Of a stretch of 51,677 nucleotides of DNA, positions 1 through 7,945 are shown piece by piece (the stretch's first letter is position 1; every line of letters begins with the position of its first letter). Made by a program: the position numbers and the translations under genes. Origin of the DNA: Elusimicrobia bacterium CG_4_9_14_3_um_filter_62_55 (GTDB lineage: Bacteria > Elusimicrobiota > Elusimicrobia > UBA1565); contig PFUL01000181.1 of the NCBI GenBank assembly GCA_002790095.1, positions 1-51,677 on the forward strand, read 5' to 3'. The notes beneath the pieces are model-generated. The model was not told the origin of the DNA. It saw only the letters and a list, made by a program, of their open reading frames with translations, and did no database searches.

Positions 1-3000
1 CCTGCGGCGACGGAAATAATGCCAACGCCGACGCGTTGGGAACCTGCGCGGTCAGTCAGGCTTCCTTTACGGTGACCGGTCTGGATTCTCAAACGATCGA
101 CATCGAATTCCTCTACCGGACCACCGGCCGCACCGCGAAGCGCCGGATTTCCGTGGTCAACGGCGGGATGACGACCGCGACCGTGGATCTGCGCGACGCC
201 ACGTTCTCGATCTCCGGCCTGATCGTCAACCAGATCACCGACACCGGCTTCAACACCAACCCGAAACTGGTGGACAACAGCGCGCTGGTGCCGCTGAAGA
301 CCCGCACCGGAGGGGCGGTCACCCTTCCGCCGCTGACGGACGTTCCTGTTTCGACCGCTTCGCTCGCCCGCGTGATCGCGGTGCGCCAGGACTTTAACAC
401 GTTCTCCGTCGGAGTCTCGACCTCCTTCGACCCGGCCAACGACCGCGTCGGCTTCATCCAGACCGGCGGGACCTTCACGATCCGAAACGTGCCCGCCGGA
501 GTCTACCTGCTGCGGACCGAAAACCTCCGTCTGTGCGCCACCTGCGCGGTCGCGGTCCCGGAAAGCCGTTCGATCGTGACGGTGACCAACGCGGACCTGG
601 TCGGGTCCAGCATAGCCCTGACCTCCGGCTTCAGTGTGAGCGGCTCGATCTCGTTGGAGAACAGCATCTCCGACGCGCGCACCCTCGCCCTCGCGCTGCG
701 CAACTCGCGCCAAGAGGTGGTGCGTTCGACGCGGATTTTGCTGGGCAACCCCGGCACCGGCCAGAACTCGAACTCCGTCGCGTACGGCTTCGCGAATTTG
801 CCCGCCGGTCAGTTCTATACCTTGAGCGTCGTCGACAGCTCGGCGGCGCCGAAGTACATCGGCGCGCCGATCCGATTCCCGGACGCCGCGTCCTCGCCCA
901 ACGGCCTCTCGGGCAATCTGATTTCGCAGAACCTTACCTTGAAGGTCGGCGCCTTCGTGACCGGAAAACTCAAGGACGCGAACACCGGTTCGCTGATCCG
1001 CGAGGCGAACGCGAAGCTCCTGGCGCCGAATTTCCAGATTACCGCGACCGCCAACCCGTGGGTGGAGGGCGGCTTCGCGATCGCGCCGTCGAGCGTGCAG
1101 GCGAGACCGATCCTCGCCGACGGGACATGGAAGGTCGGGCCGTTGTTCCCCGGCATCCCCTACGACATCCGCCTCGGCCAGACGAAGTGGGACCTCGCGT
1201 TCCTGGCCAACGGCTCGCAGAACTACGCCCCGGTGACCCTTGCGGGTCAGATCATGCAGTCGTCGGAGATCAAGGACGCCGGAACCATCGGCTTGGCGCA
1301 GGGGCAGTCGATCAAGGGCACGATCGTCAACGCGGCGTCGACTCACACCGCCTTGGGCAACATCAAGGTGGTCTCGCGCCCCTCCTTCGGGACCTCGGAC
1401 GTGCGGGTCGAGACCTACTCCAACGGCGCCGGCGCGTTTACGATTTGGGTTTCGACCGAGGTCTCGGCGCAGTACGACATCCAGTTCGCGCCGCGCGACG
1501 GCAATCTGGCCTCCGACGGCTTCCGCTACTCGACGCTGGACCTGCGCACCGTCGAGGTCACGACCGCGCCGTTGGCGATCCGCTTGAATCAGCTGTTGGG
1601 TTCGGTCACGGCCCAGATCACGACTGCCGACGGCGGGGCCTTAGGCTATCCGTTCGGCGACCAAAAGGGCTTCCCGGCCGCCGCGGTGTTTATGCAGAAG
1701 GCCGGGGTCGTGGCGCTCACCAACCCGTTCGGCGACGTCGAGGAATTGACCGACGGGGCGGGCGGCTTCACCGTGCCGGGTCTCTCCACAGGGACGTACG
1801 TGCTCCAGGCGGTCAGCCTCGGCTACAATGTCGCGAAGGCGACGGTGGTCGTGACCCCGAACTCGTTCTGCATCTCGACGACCTCGAACATCGGGGCCTG
1901 CACGACGAACGTGACGCTGCAGCGGGGCGCGCAGGCGACCGGCCGCATTCTCCTGCCCGACGGCTCGGCCCCCAGCAACCGCGAGGTCGGCGGCGTGGCG
2001 GCGGCGACGCGGGACTTCAAGGAATTCCTCCCCGGCACCGTCGAGTACGATCCGACCGCGCAGACGGTGAAGAGCTATACGATATCGGGATTCAAGACCG
2101 GCTTGGTCTACGACCTGGTCATTTTGCCGCAGCAAGGCGACGATATCTACACGCCGAACGAGGGCCAAGGCATCTCCTTCTCATCCGCGGAATCGACGAC
2201 GACGAAGACGATCAATCTGACCTACTCGCGGCCGAAGCCGGACTGCGTCGCCGATCATAAGGCGCTGGGCAACAATCAATTCCTGGTGAAGTTCGAGTGC
2301 TCGCAGCCGATGCGCAACAAGATCACCGCCGACAGCGATCTCTCCCGGATCATTACGATCGCGACCGCGACCGCGAGCGGCGCCGCCCTGATCGCCCCGA
2401 ACGGGACCGGCGCGATGCTGGGTTCCGATTACCGGCTGGCGAGTACGCGAAGCAGGTTCCAAGGGATTTACCGGGCGGCCGCCGGCGAGTCGCAGTACTC
2501 GATCAAGCTGCTGGCGACGATGGCCACGATCGACAACGCCACCGGCGACAACTTCATCCTGGAAAAGACCTTCGACTTCTTCACCGGCTTGGAGTCGGCG
2601 AAGAAGGACAAGTGTCCGAACATGAAGACCTGCGAGTTGAAGCTGGAACCGACGCAGGAGGACACGAATCTCGGCCGCAACGAGAAATTCTCGGTGAATA
2701 TCCCGCCCGGGTCGTTCACGAAATGCGCCGCGGGCGATGTCGGCTGCACCGTCGATCCGGGCCAAGCGGGTACCAACGATACCCAGCTCAATCCGCAGGT
2801 CGAGGTCCGCCGCGCACGCTCTAGGGAACAGGCGTCGGCCCAGTACCTCCGCGCCTACGGCTACACGCCGCAGCACTTGGCGACGCGCAACGACCGCGAG
2901 TCGATCCCGGGCGAACTCGGCATGGCGATTGCGAATTACAAAACGCTCGCCTCGACGAATGTTAACGCCGCGAGCGCGTTCTACGACATTTTCCTGCCGT

Positions 3001-3608
3001 TGGGCATCCGCACGCAGTTGACCAAGGAGGTCGATTTGACCTTCTCGTATCAACTGCCGTCGTCGACGACGCCGGTGAACGACCTCAACGTCTGGCATTT
3101 CAACACGACCACGGGCAAGTTCGAAATCGAGAACACCAACCGCCGCGTCGACGCGCAGAACGAGACGGTGACCGTCACGGTGGATCACTTCTCCACCTTC
3201 GTCGTGTTGGCCTCGACGCCGATCGTCACGTCGAATTCTCCGTTCGGCGGCGGGGATATCGACGTGTTCAACTTCCCGAACCCGTTCGACTGCACGGGCA
3301 AGACGAAGTCGCTCAATAACCGGGTGACGAATACGGGATCGGTGAGCTTCAACGGGACCTTGATCCGCTTCAGCCTCCCGACGGGCCAAACCGCGGAAGC
3401 GAAATTCCGGATCTACAACGTCGCCGGCGAACTCGTGCGTGAGTTCAGTCAAGGGAGTCTCGCGGGCGGGTTCACCTACTACTCGCCGTGGGACTGCCGC
3501 AACCAGGGGGGCGTCAACGTCGCCTCGGGAATCTACATCGGCCAGCTCGAATGGGGCGGGAAGAGTAAGTTCTTTAAGATGGCGTTGATCAAGGGGAGCG
3601 GCCTGTGA
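1..3608 (+). CDS. Large secreted multidomain protein with type IX-like C-terminal domain (5' end outside window)
   Basis: The reading frame is open from base 3 with no stop, so the true start lies upstream; the TTG at 36 is only an internal codon. About 1200 residues are visible. Repeated short modules end in a hydrophobic-Pro/Gly-Tyr pattern (TFTIRNVPAGVYLL, GFTVPGLSTGTYVL, SYTISGFKTGLVYDL), as in carboxypeptidase-regulatory-like beta-sandwich domains. Near the C-terminus are a ZU5-like region ending VTVTVDHFSTFVVL and a FlgD/type IX-like sorting domain (FNFPNPFD, then FRIYNVAGELVREF, then GIYIGQLEW and FFKMALIKG). The last third is recognisably paralogous to the end of the 3580-residue protein at 7946-18688. 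The stop overlaps the start of a PorV-like gene by one base, so the two are translated together. I infer an exported, surface-attached or released protein; its ligand or substrate is unknown. Confidence 0.85.
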   Translation, partial: CGDGNNANADALGTCAVSQASFTVTGLDSQTIDIEFLYRTTGRTAKRRISVVNGGMTTATVDLRDATFSISGLIVNQITDTGFNTNPKLVDNSALVPLKTRTGGAVTLPPLTDVPVSTASLARVIAVRQDFNTFSVGVSTSFDPANDRVGFIQTGGTFTIRNVPAGVYLLRTENLRLCATCAVAVPESRSIVTVTNADLVGSSIALTSGFSVSGSISLENSISDARTLALALRNSRQEVVRSTRILLGNPGTGQNSNSVAYGFANLPAGQFYTLSVVDSSAAPKYIGAPIRFPDAASSPNGLSGNLISQNLTLKVGAFVTGKLKDANTGSLIREANAKLLAPNFQITATANPWVEGGFAIAPSSVQARPILADGTWKVGPLFPGIPYDIRLGQTKWDLAFLANGSQNYAPVTLAGQIMQSSEIKDAGTIGLAQGQSIKGTIVNAASTHTALGNIKVVSRPSFGTSDVRVETYSNGAGAFTIWVSTEVSAQYDIQFAPRDGNLASDGFRYSTLDLRTVEVTTAPLAIRLNQLLGSVTAQITTADGGALGYPFGDQKGFPAAAVFMQKAGVVALTNPFGDVEELTDGAGGFTVPGLSTGTYVLQAVSLGYNVAKATVVVTPNSFCISTTSNIGACTTNVTLQRGAQATGRILLPDGSAPSNREVGGVAAATRDFKEFLPGTVEYDPTAQTVKSYTISGFKTGLVYDLVILPQQGDDIYTPNEGQGISFSSAESTTTKTINLTYSRPKPDCVADHKALGNNQFLVKFECSQPMRNKITADSDLSRIITIATATASGAALIAPNGTGAMLGSDYRLASTRSRFQGIYRAAAGESQYSIKLLATMATIDNATGDNFILEKTFDFFTGLESAKKDKCPNMKTCELKLEPTQEDTNLGRNEKFSVNIPPGSFTKCAAGDVGCTVDPGQAGTNDTQLNPQVEVRRARSREQASAQYLRAYGYTPQHLATRNDRESIPGELGMAIANYKTLASTNVNAASAFYDIFLPLGIRTQLTKEVDLTFSYQLPSSTTPVNDLNVWHFNTTTGKFEIENTNRRVDAQNETVTVTVDHFSTFVVLASTPIVTSNSPFGGGDIDVFNFPNPFDCTGKTKSLNNRVTNTGSVSFNGTLIRFSLPTGQTAEAKFRIYNVAGELVREFSQGSLAGGFTYYSPWDCRNQGGVNVASGIYIGQLEWGGKSKFFKMALIKGSGL

Positions 3609-4555
3609 TGAAGCGCTTCCTCTCTCTGATCGCGCTTGCGCTGATCGCCGCGGCTCCCGCGGGGGCGATCAGCAACCGCGCGGGCACGAGCGGGGCGGCC
3701 TTCCTCAAACTCGGCGCAGGCTCGCGCGCCGGAGCGATGGCGGAGTCCTACTCGGCGGTCGCCGGTGACGTCAGCGCGATCTACTACAATCCGGCCGCCT
3801 TGACGCGGTTGACCAAGAGCGAATTGCTCGCGGCGCACACCGAACACTTCCAGGGCATCGGCTACGAGGTCGGGATGTTCGCCTACCCGTTCGGCCGTGG
3901 GGAGAAGTCCTCGAAGAACGTTTTGGGCTTCGCCGTCTACAACCTGGGAGTTTCGGATATCCAGCGCCGCACCGGGGATACCGACGCGCCGATCGGCTCT
4001 TTCTCCGCGGGCGATTACGCCTATACGCTTTCCGGGGCTCACCGCGTGAGCGAGCGCGTCAGCGTCGGCGGCAACGGCAAGTACATCCATCAGACCATCG
4101 ACTCGTTCCATGCGGACGCCTTCGCTCTGGATGCCGCGGTGCTTTACACGCCGTATCCGAAGGCCGCCCGTCCGATGCATTTCTCGGCGGTGCTGAAGAA
4201 TTTCGGCACGAAGGTGAAGTTCGCGGGGATCACCGATCCTCTCCCCGCCGGCTTCACTCTCGGGTGGGGCATGAACATCACGCCGAAGTCGTGGATGGTC
4301 AACGCCGATCTGACGAAGTACAACGACACCGATCCCTTCCTCGCGATCGGGACGCAGTATCGCCGCGAACTCAGCGAAGCCATCGCGGGAGCGTTCCGCG
4401 CGGGCTTTACCACGCATCGCCGCGAGAATCCCGGCTTCAACGAACTGACGCTGGGAGCGGGGCTCGAATTCCATCGAGCAGCCTTCGATTTCGCTTGGGT
4501 GCCGTTCGGCGACCTCGGAAACACCTTCCGCTTCTCCGTCATCGTTAAGTTCTAA
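3608..4555 (+). CDS. PorV/PorQ family outer-membrane beta-barrel protein (copy 1)
   Basis: The product is 315 residues with a signal peptide (KRFLSLIALALIAAAPAGA). The mature N-terminus carries the family signature: GTSGAAFLKLGAGSRAGAMA, then AIYYNPAAL. Alternating hydrophobic strands continue to a C-terminal phenylalanine, typical of BamA-inserted barrels. I chose ATG 3608, which overlaps the upstream stop by one base and follows GGGGAG at about 3593-3598; GTG 3605 is possible. In characterised type IX systems PorV is the outer-membrane shuttle that receives cargo through its C-terminal domain and hands it to the attachment complex. Immediate linkage to a protein with such a domain supports that role here. 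No SprA translocon or PorKLMN gene is in the window, so the secretion route is inferred. Confidence 0.85.
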   Translation: MKRFLSLIALALIAAAPAGAISNRAGTSGAAFLKLGAGSRAGAMAESYSAVAGDVSAIYYNPAALTRLTKSELLAAHTEHFQGIGYEVGMFAYPFGRGEKSSKNVLGFAVYNLGVSDIQRRTGDTDAPIGSFSAGDYAYTLSGAHRVSERVSVGGNGKYIHQTIDSFHADAFALDAAVLYTPYPKAARPMHFSAVLKNFGTKVKFAGITDPLPAGFTLGWGMNITPKSWMVNADLTKYNDTDPFLAIGTQYRRELSEAIAGAFRAGFTTHRRENPGFNELTLGAGLEFHRAAFDFAWVPFGDLGNTFRFSVIVKF

Positions 4556-4559
4556 ATAA

Positions 4560-4605
4560 GGAAAAACGTCTGTTTTTCCACTGTTGCGGCGATGTTAAGC
4601 GCCGC
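4560..4605. terminator. Two tandem hairpins after the first PorV-like gene
   Basis: Directly after the stop codon, GGAAAAAC (4560-4567) pairs perfectly with GTTTTTCC (4572-4579) across a 4-base loop. GCGGCG (4586-4591) then pairs with CGCCGC (4600-4605) across 8 bases. Neither is followed by a clear T-run, so a Rho-independent terminator is uncertain; they could be mRNA-end stabilising structures separating the first cargo/PorV unit from the FecR operon. Confidence 0.4.
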
Positions 4606-4615
4606 GTTCCGGGTA

Positions 4616-4643
4616 TTGCAAATCCGGCCTACCCCGCTATCCT
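4616..4643 (+). promoter_or_regulatory. Candidate sigma-70-like promoter of the FecR operon
   Basis: TTGCAA (4616-4621) is separated by 16 bases from TATCCT (4638-4643); each hexamer matches the consensus at 4 of 6 positions. Transcription would start near 4650, about 13 bases before the ATG at 4663. It is the only gap of more than 20 bases in the plus-strand run from 3608 to 19641. Confidence 0.45.
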
Positions 4644-4662
4644 AACGAAGCATCACGGTTTC

Positions 4663-6189
4663 ATGAAACGCATTCTTCGCAGAACCATACTTACCCTAAT
4701 AGTGGGCGTTCTCGCCTCGGCGACCGCGTTCGCGGCTTCGCTGCGCAAGGTCGAGGGGCTGGTGCAGATTCAAGGGATCGGATTCGGTCCGTGGAGAGCC
4801 GTAAGGGACGTTCCTCGCACGGTTTCTCCGGGGGAGAAGCTGAGGACCGGCCCGGGAGCCGGGGCGGTGCTGCTGTTCTCCGACGGGACGCGCGTCGACC
4901 TGGAGGGGGACGCGTCCTTGATCCTCGAGGCGGATTCCGCGGATCGGAAGATCCTCCGTTTGGTGCTTGGAACCGCGACGCTCGAAGCCCGCGGCGCGAA
5001 GACGCGCTTGATCACCCCGACCGCGGTCGGAGCCGTGCGGGAAGAGGCGGCGACCTTTCGCGCCTCGGTGCTCTCCGGCGGGCGTACGACCTTGCAGGTG
5101 TTCGACGGTCTCTTGGGAGTGGAGGATAATCGGGGACATCAGACGCTGCTTCGTCCTCAGGAGAGTCTGCGGATCGATTTGACCGGGATGGCCGTGCCGC
5201 GCCGGCTTCCGACGGGAACTCAGATGCGCAAAGCGGACGCGCGCGACCGTCTGCTGCGGGAAATGCGCTTTGACGCGGAGCGAGACGCCCGTACGGCCCG
5301 TTCCGCGGCGAGGCTGCGCACGGGAGAGCTTGAGTCGGGAAAGGCCCTGATCGACCGCACGGGACTCCGGGTTCGCTCGGAACGCTATCTCCTGCGCCCC
5401 GGTCCGGATCAATTCAAGCTTGTCTCGCTGACCGGACGCGGCTCCCGGATCGACTACTTCTACTACCACGCGGTTTACAACGCGGCGCTGCCGGGAAACC
5501 TCTCGGGACTTTGGGCCGAGCTGCAGGGCGCCGTCGACGCGGCGCCGTCGCGCACGAGGACCTCCTACGAGGTCGGCATGTCGAACGGACAGGATTCGGT
5601 TCGCATCGCCGCCGACGGCGGGCACCTTGTGGATTTGAACGCGAACGCGGACGCGACGGACAACGTCTCGTCGTTGTTCGACGGGAATTCGGACGGCTAC
5701 GCGGAGGTCTCGGGCCGGGCGGTGTTCGTCCCGCTGTTCGACCGTTACGGGGTCTACGTGAACGGAAAACTCAAATCCGGCTACACCGGCGCGAACCTGC
5801 AGGCGCTCTCGGACCGGACGAAGTCGACGAACACCGATCCATTCAGCGGGGCGGCTCTGACGGCGCAGAACGCGTATTTGGACGGGACCGGCTTTCTCGC
5901 TTCCCTCAGCGAGAACACCACTTTTCCGGATTCGGAGGCGATGCGGCAAAGCGTCTATGAATCATATTCCGACGGCGCGTTTTTCCAGACGGATTCGTTC
6001 GCGCTCGACGGCGATCAAGGAACTGCGACGAGCGGTGATTTCGGCGGGATCAGGAGCGGGGACGGCTTCCGGAGACGTTTGTTCGATTTCAACCTCGAAC
6101 AAACCCTGACGGCCTCCGAGTTTTCGGGTCGGAAAATCGACCTGATGCTCGGCCCGCGCTTCCAGGTTTTGTCGGGACTGATTCGGTAG
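4663..6189 (+). CDS. Exported FecR-domain protein
   Basis: The product is 508 residues with a signal peptide ending near TAFAA. Residues about 27-175 form a FecR-type beta domain: KVEGLVQIQ, a PGEKLRTGPGAGAVLLFSDG stretch typical of the family, then VDLEGDASLIL and LVLGTATLEA. A charged, probably helical segment follows (about 185-225), then a Ser/Asp-rich C-terminal region with no recognised domain. Classic FecR proteins are inner-membrane anti-sigma factors with an N-terminal cytoplasmic segment; this one instead begins with a signal peptide, so it is more likely a periplasmic or surface FecR-fold protein like those beside secretion genes. It begins a tightly spaced unit with the barrel, cNMP-binding, giant-cargo and PorV genes (gaps 8, 13, 16 and overlap 4), which suggests a shared function. 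Confidence 0.75.
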   Translation: MKRILRRTILTLIVGVLASATAFAASLRKVEGLVQIQGIGFGPWRAVRDVPRTVSPGEKLRTGPGAGAVLLFSDGTRVDLEGDASLILEADSADRKILRLVLGTATLEARGAKTRLITPTAVGAVREEAATFRASVLSGGRTTLQVFDGLLGVEDNRGHQTLLRPQESLRIDLTGMAVPRRLPTGTQMRKADARDRLLREMRFDAERDARTARSAARLRTGELESGKALIDRTGLRVRSERYLLRPGPDQFKLVSLTGRGSRIDYFYYHAVYNAALPGNLSGLWAELQGAVDAAPSRTRTSYEVGMSNGQDSVRIAADGGHLVDLNANADATDNVSSLFDGNSDGYAEVSGRAVFVPLFDRYGVYVNGKLKSGYTGANLQALSDRTKSTNTDPFSGAALTAQNAYLDGTGFLASLSENTTFPDSEAMRQSVYESYSDGAFFQTDSFALDGDQGTATSGDFGGIRSGDGFRRRLFDFNLEQTLTASEFSGRKIDLMLGPRFQVLSGLIR

Positions 6190-6197
6190 AGACAACG

Positions 6198-7463
6198 ATG
6201 AAACGGCATCTTTCAGGCCCGGGAGCAATGCTCATGGCGTTATTGACCGGCGCGTTCGCGTCGGCGCTCGACCTTCGTCCGGCCGCCGCGGCGCAATGGC
6301 AGCCGGCGGGCTCGCTGCGTCTTCTCGGCGGTCAATATGCCTTCCGGGGGGCGCGGGCCGGGGTCAGCGGGGACGCCGAGTTCCGGGGGGCTCTCGCGGC
6401 CGTGCTGGGGGATCGCTGGTCTCTCTTGGGCTCACTCGATACGGCTTACGAAGGGACGAAGCCTCTGTCGCAGCCGACCGGGGGCGGGGCGCTGTTTCAA
6501 CAGAGGATGGCGCACGCGGCGGGCGTGAAGGCGGTGTATGCCCCGTCCGCGAATCGCTGGCGGTTCAAGCCCTCGCTTCGCTACCGATTGGAACTGCTTC
6601 GGGAGACCCGGGACGAACGCTGGTTCGAGGGACTGTTCGACTCGCAGGCGGTCACGCTCGGCTTCGAGGGGGAATTGCCCTTTCGCGACTTATATTCGCT
6701 GCGTTTGGGCTTGGACTACGGGTTCGTGAGTTTTCCCCGTTACCGGTCCTTAGAAGCGCGTTCTCCAACGGACTTTCAAGGCGGCCGCCTCGCGCGGGAA
6801 CTCGCCGGCGACAAGGTTCTGGATCACCGGAGCCAAACCGCGTACGCGGCGCTATCGTTTCCCATGTCTTTCCTCGGGAAATCCGAGGTCGACGCGTCGT
6901 TGTCGTTTCAGCGCCGCGGGTTTCAGGATCAGCCGGTCGTCACGGGGGACGGGACGCTGTCAGGGACGAACCGGGTCGACTTTGAAACGCGCGCGTCGGC
7001 GCGTGGGTCGGCCGCCAAGGAAATCCGCAGGGAACTCCGCCTGCGCGGAGCCTTCGGGCTGTCCGGCGCCATCTCGATATCGAATCAAAACCGCTACGAC
7101 GCGGACCGGGGGGAGTATCTCGCCCGGTACTACAACCGAACCGAGTGGTCGCTGTCCCCGTCGGTCGCGTTGGAGTTGGGAGACGAGCGGAGCCCGGTGA
7201 CGGTGCGCCTTCGCCTCGACCGGACGACGCGCGCGTGGGGTCGGCGCAGGGCGCAGGATGCTTCGGGCGTCTACCGCGGTCCGGCTTTAAGTCAAACGGT
7301 TTGGACGACGGGACTCGATCTTCGCTGGCCGTTGGGGACGCGGCTGAGTTTGGTTTCTGAGATCGAAGGCTCATGGGCCTCGTCGAACCAGGCCTACGAA
7401 CAGTATTACCGGTACAACTACGGCTCGGTGAGGGCGGTGACGGGCCTCGAGTTGGCATTCTGA
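6198..7463 (+). CDS. Predicted outer-membrane beta-barrel protein, family not recognised
   Basis: The product is 421 residues. An N-terminal hydrophobic signal region (about 8-33, rich in Ala, ending RPAAAA) leads into alternating polar/hydrophobic strands with Arg/Tyr girdles throughout, such as WSLLGSLDTAYEG, YSLRLGLDYGFVSF and EWSLSPSVALELGDE. The last residues are AVTGLELAF, a terminal-phenylalanine pattern expected of a BAM substrate. The ATG lies eight bases after the FecR stop. Number and alternation of strands suggest a barrel of 16 or more strands, but this is by eye. No plug or TonB box is visible, so a TonB-dependent receptor is unlikely. Position between FecR-like and cNMP-binding genes suggests an accessory pore or surface protein of the same system. 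Confidence 0.6.
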   Translation: MKRHLSGPGAMLMALLTGAFASALDLRPAAAAQWQPAGSLRLLGGQYAFRGARAGVSGDAEFRGALAAVLGDRWSLLGSLDTAYEGTKPLSQPTGGGALFQQRMAHAAGVKAVYAPSANRWRFKPSLRYRLELLRETRDERWFEGLFDSQAVTLGFEGELPFRDLYSLRLGLDYGFVSFPRYRSLEARSPTDFQGGRLARELAGDKVLDHRSQTAYAALSFPMSFLGKSEVDASLSFQRRGFQDQPVVTGDGTLSGTNRVDFETRASARGSAAKEIRRELRLRGAFGLSGAISISNQNRYDADRGEYLARYYNRTEWSLSPSVALELGDERSPVTVRLRLDRTTRAWGRRRAQDASGVYRGPALSQTVWTTGLDLRWPLGTRLSLVSEIEGSWASSNQAYEQYYRYNYGSVRAVTGLELAF

Positions 7464-7476
7464 CGGAGGGAACGGC

Positions 7477-7929
7477 ATGGAAAAACTGGAGATGACGGAC
7501 GTCGATTACGCGAACCTCGCGAAGGCGCTGCGTACCGTGGATTTCTTCGCGCCGATGACGATCGGGCAATTGGAAATGATTTTGCCCTACATCCTGCTCA
7601 TGCGGTACGCCCCGGGAGAAACCGTGTTCCGTCAAGGCGATCTCGGGGACGCGTTTTACATCGTTTACGACGGGGGAGTGCAGGTCCGCTTGAAAACGTT
7701 TCTGTTCTTCTCGAAACCCGTCGCGGAGTTGCCGGCAGGCTCGTTTTTCGGGGAGATGGCGCTCTTGTCCGATGAACCGAGAAGCGCGACCCTCGTGGCG
7801 ACTTCGTCGACCCGGCTCTTCGCGCTGCTTTCGCGCGACTTCCAGTACGTGCTGAAAAAGAACCCCGAGTTCGCCGAGGAAATGCGCAAAATCTCCGACC
7901 GGAGGAAATTCATGTCGCAGCATCAGTAG
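7477..7929 (+). CDS. Stand-alone cyclic-nucleotide-binding domain protein
   Basis: The product is 150 residues and consists almost only of a CRP/PKA-type cyclic nucleotide-binding fold. A helix leads into ILLMRYAPGETVFRQGDLGD and AFYIVYDGGVQVRL, then the phosphate-binding cassette FFGEMALLSDEPRSATLVA with the Gly-Glu pair and the Arg that in the family hold the cyclic phosphate. There is no DNA-binding helix-turn-helix, kinase or channel domain; the C-terminus is a short charged helix. GGAGG at 7465-7469 is a good ribosome-binding site seven bases before the ATG. It is cytoplasmic (no signal), the only such product in this exported-protein operon, and may transmit a cAMP or cGMP state to a partner. 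The partner is unknown. Confidence 0.85.
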   Translation: MEKLEMTDVDYANLAKALRTVDFFAPMTIGQLEMILPYILLMRYAPGETVFRQGDLGDAFYIVYDGGVQVRLKTFLFFSKPVAELPAGSFFGEMALLSDEPRSATLVATSSTRLFALLSRDFQYVLKKNPEFAEEMRKISDRRKFMSQHQ

Positions 7930-7945
7930 CCCGGGGCGGCCGCTT

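Noticed and set aside
533-2260. Long open frame overlapping the first cargo gene on the same strand
   Set aside because: It is rich in Arg, Gly and Pro with no domain or ribosome site; at this GC content stop codons are rare in shadow frames, and the other frame has clear domains.
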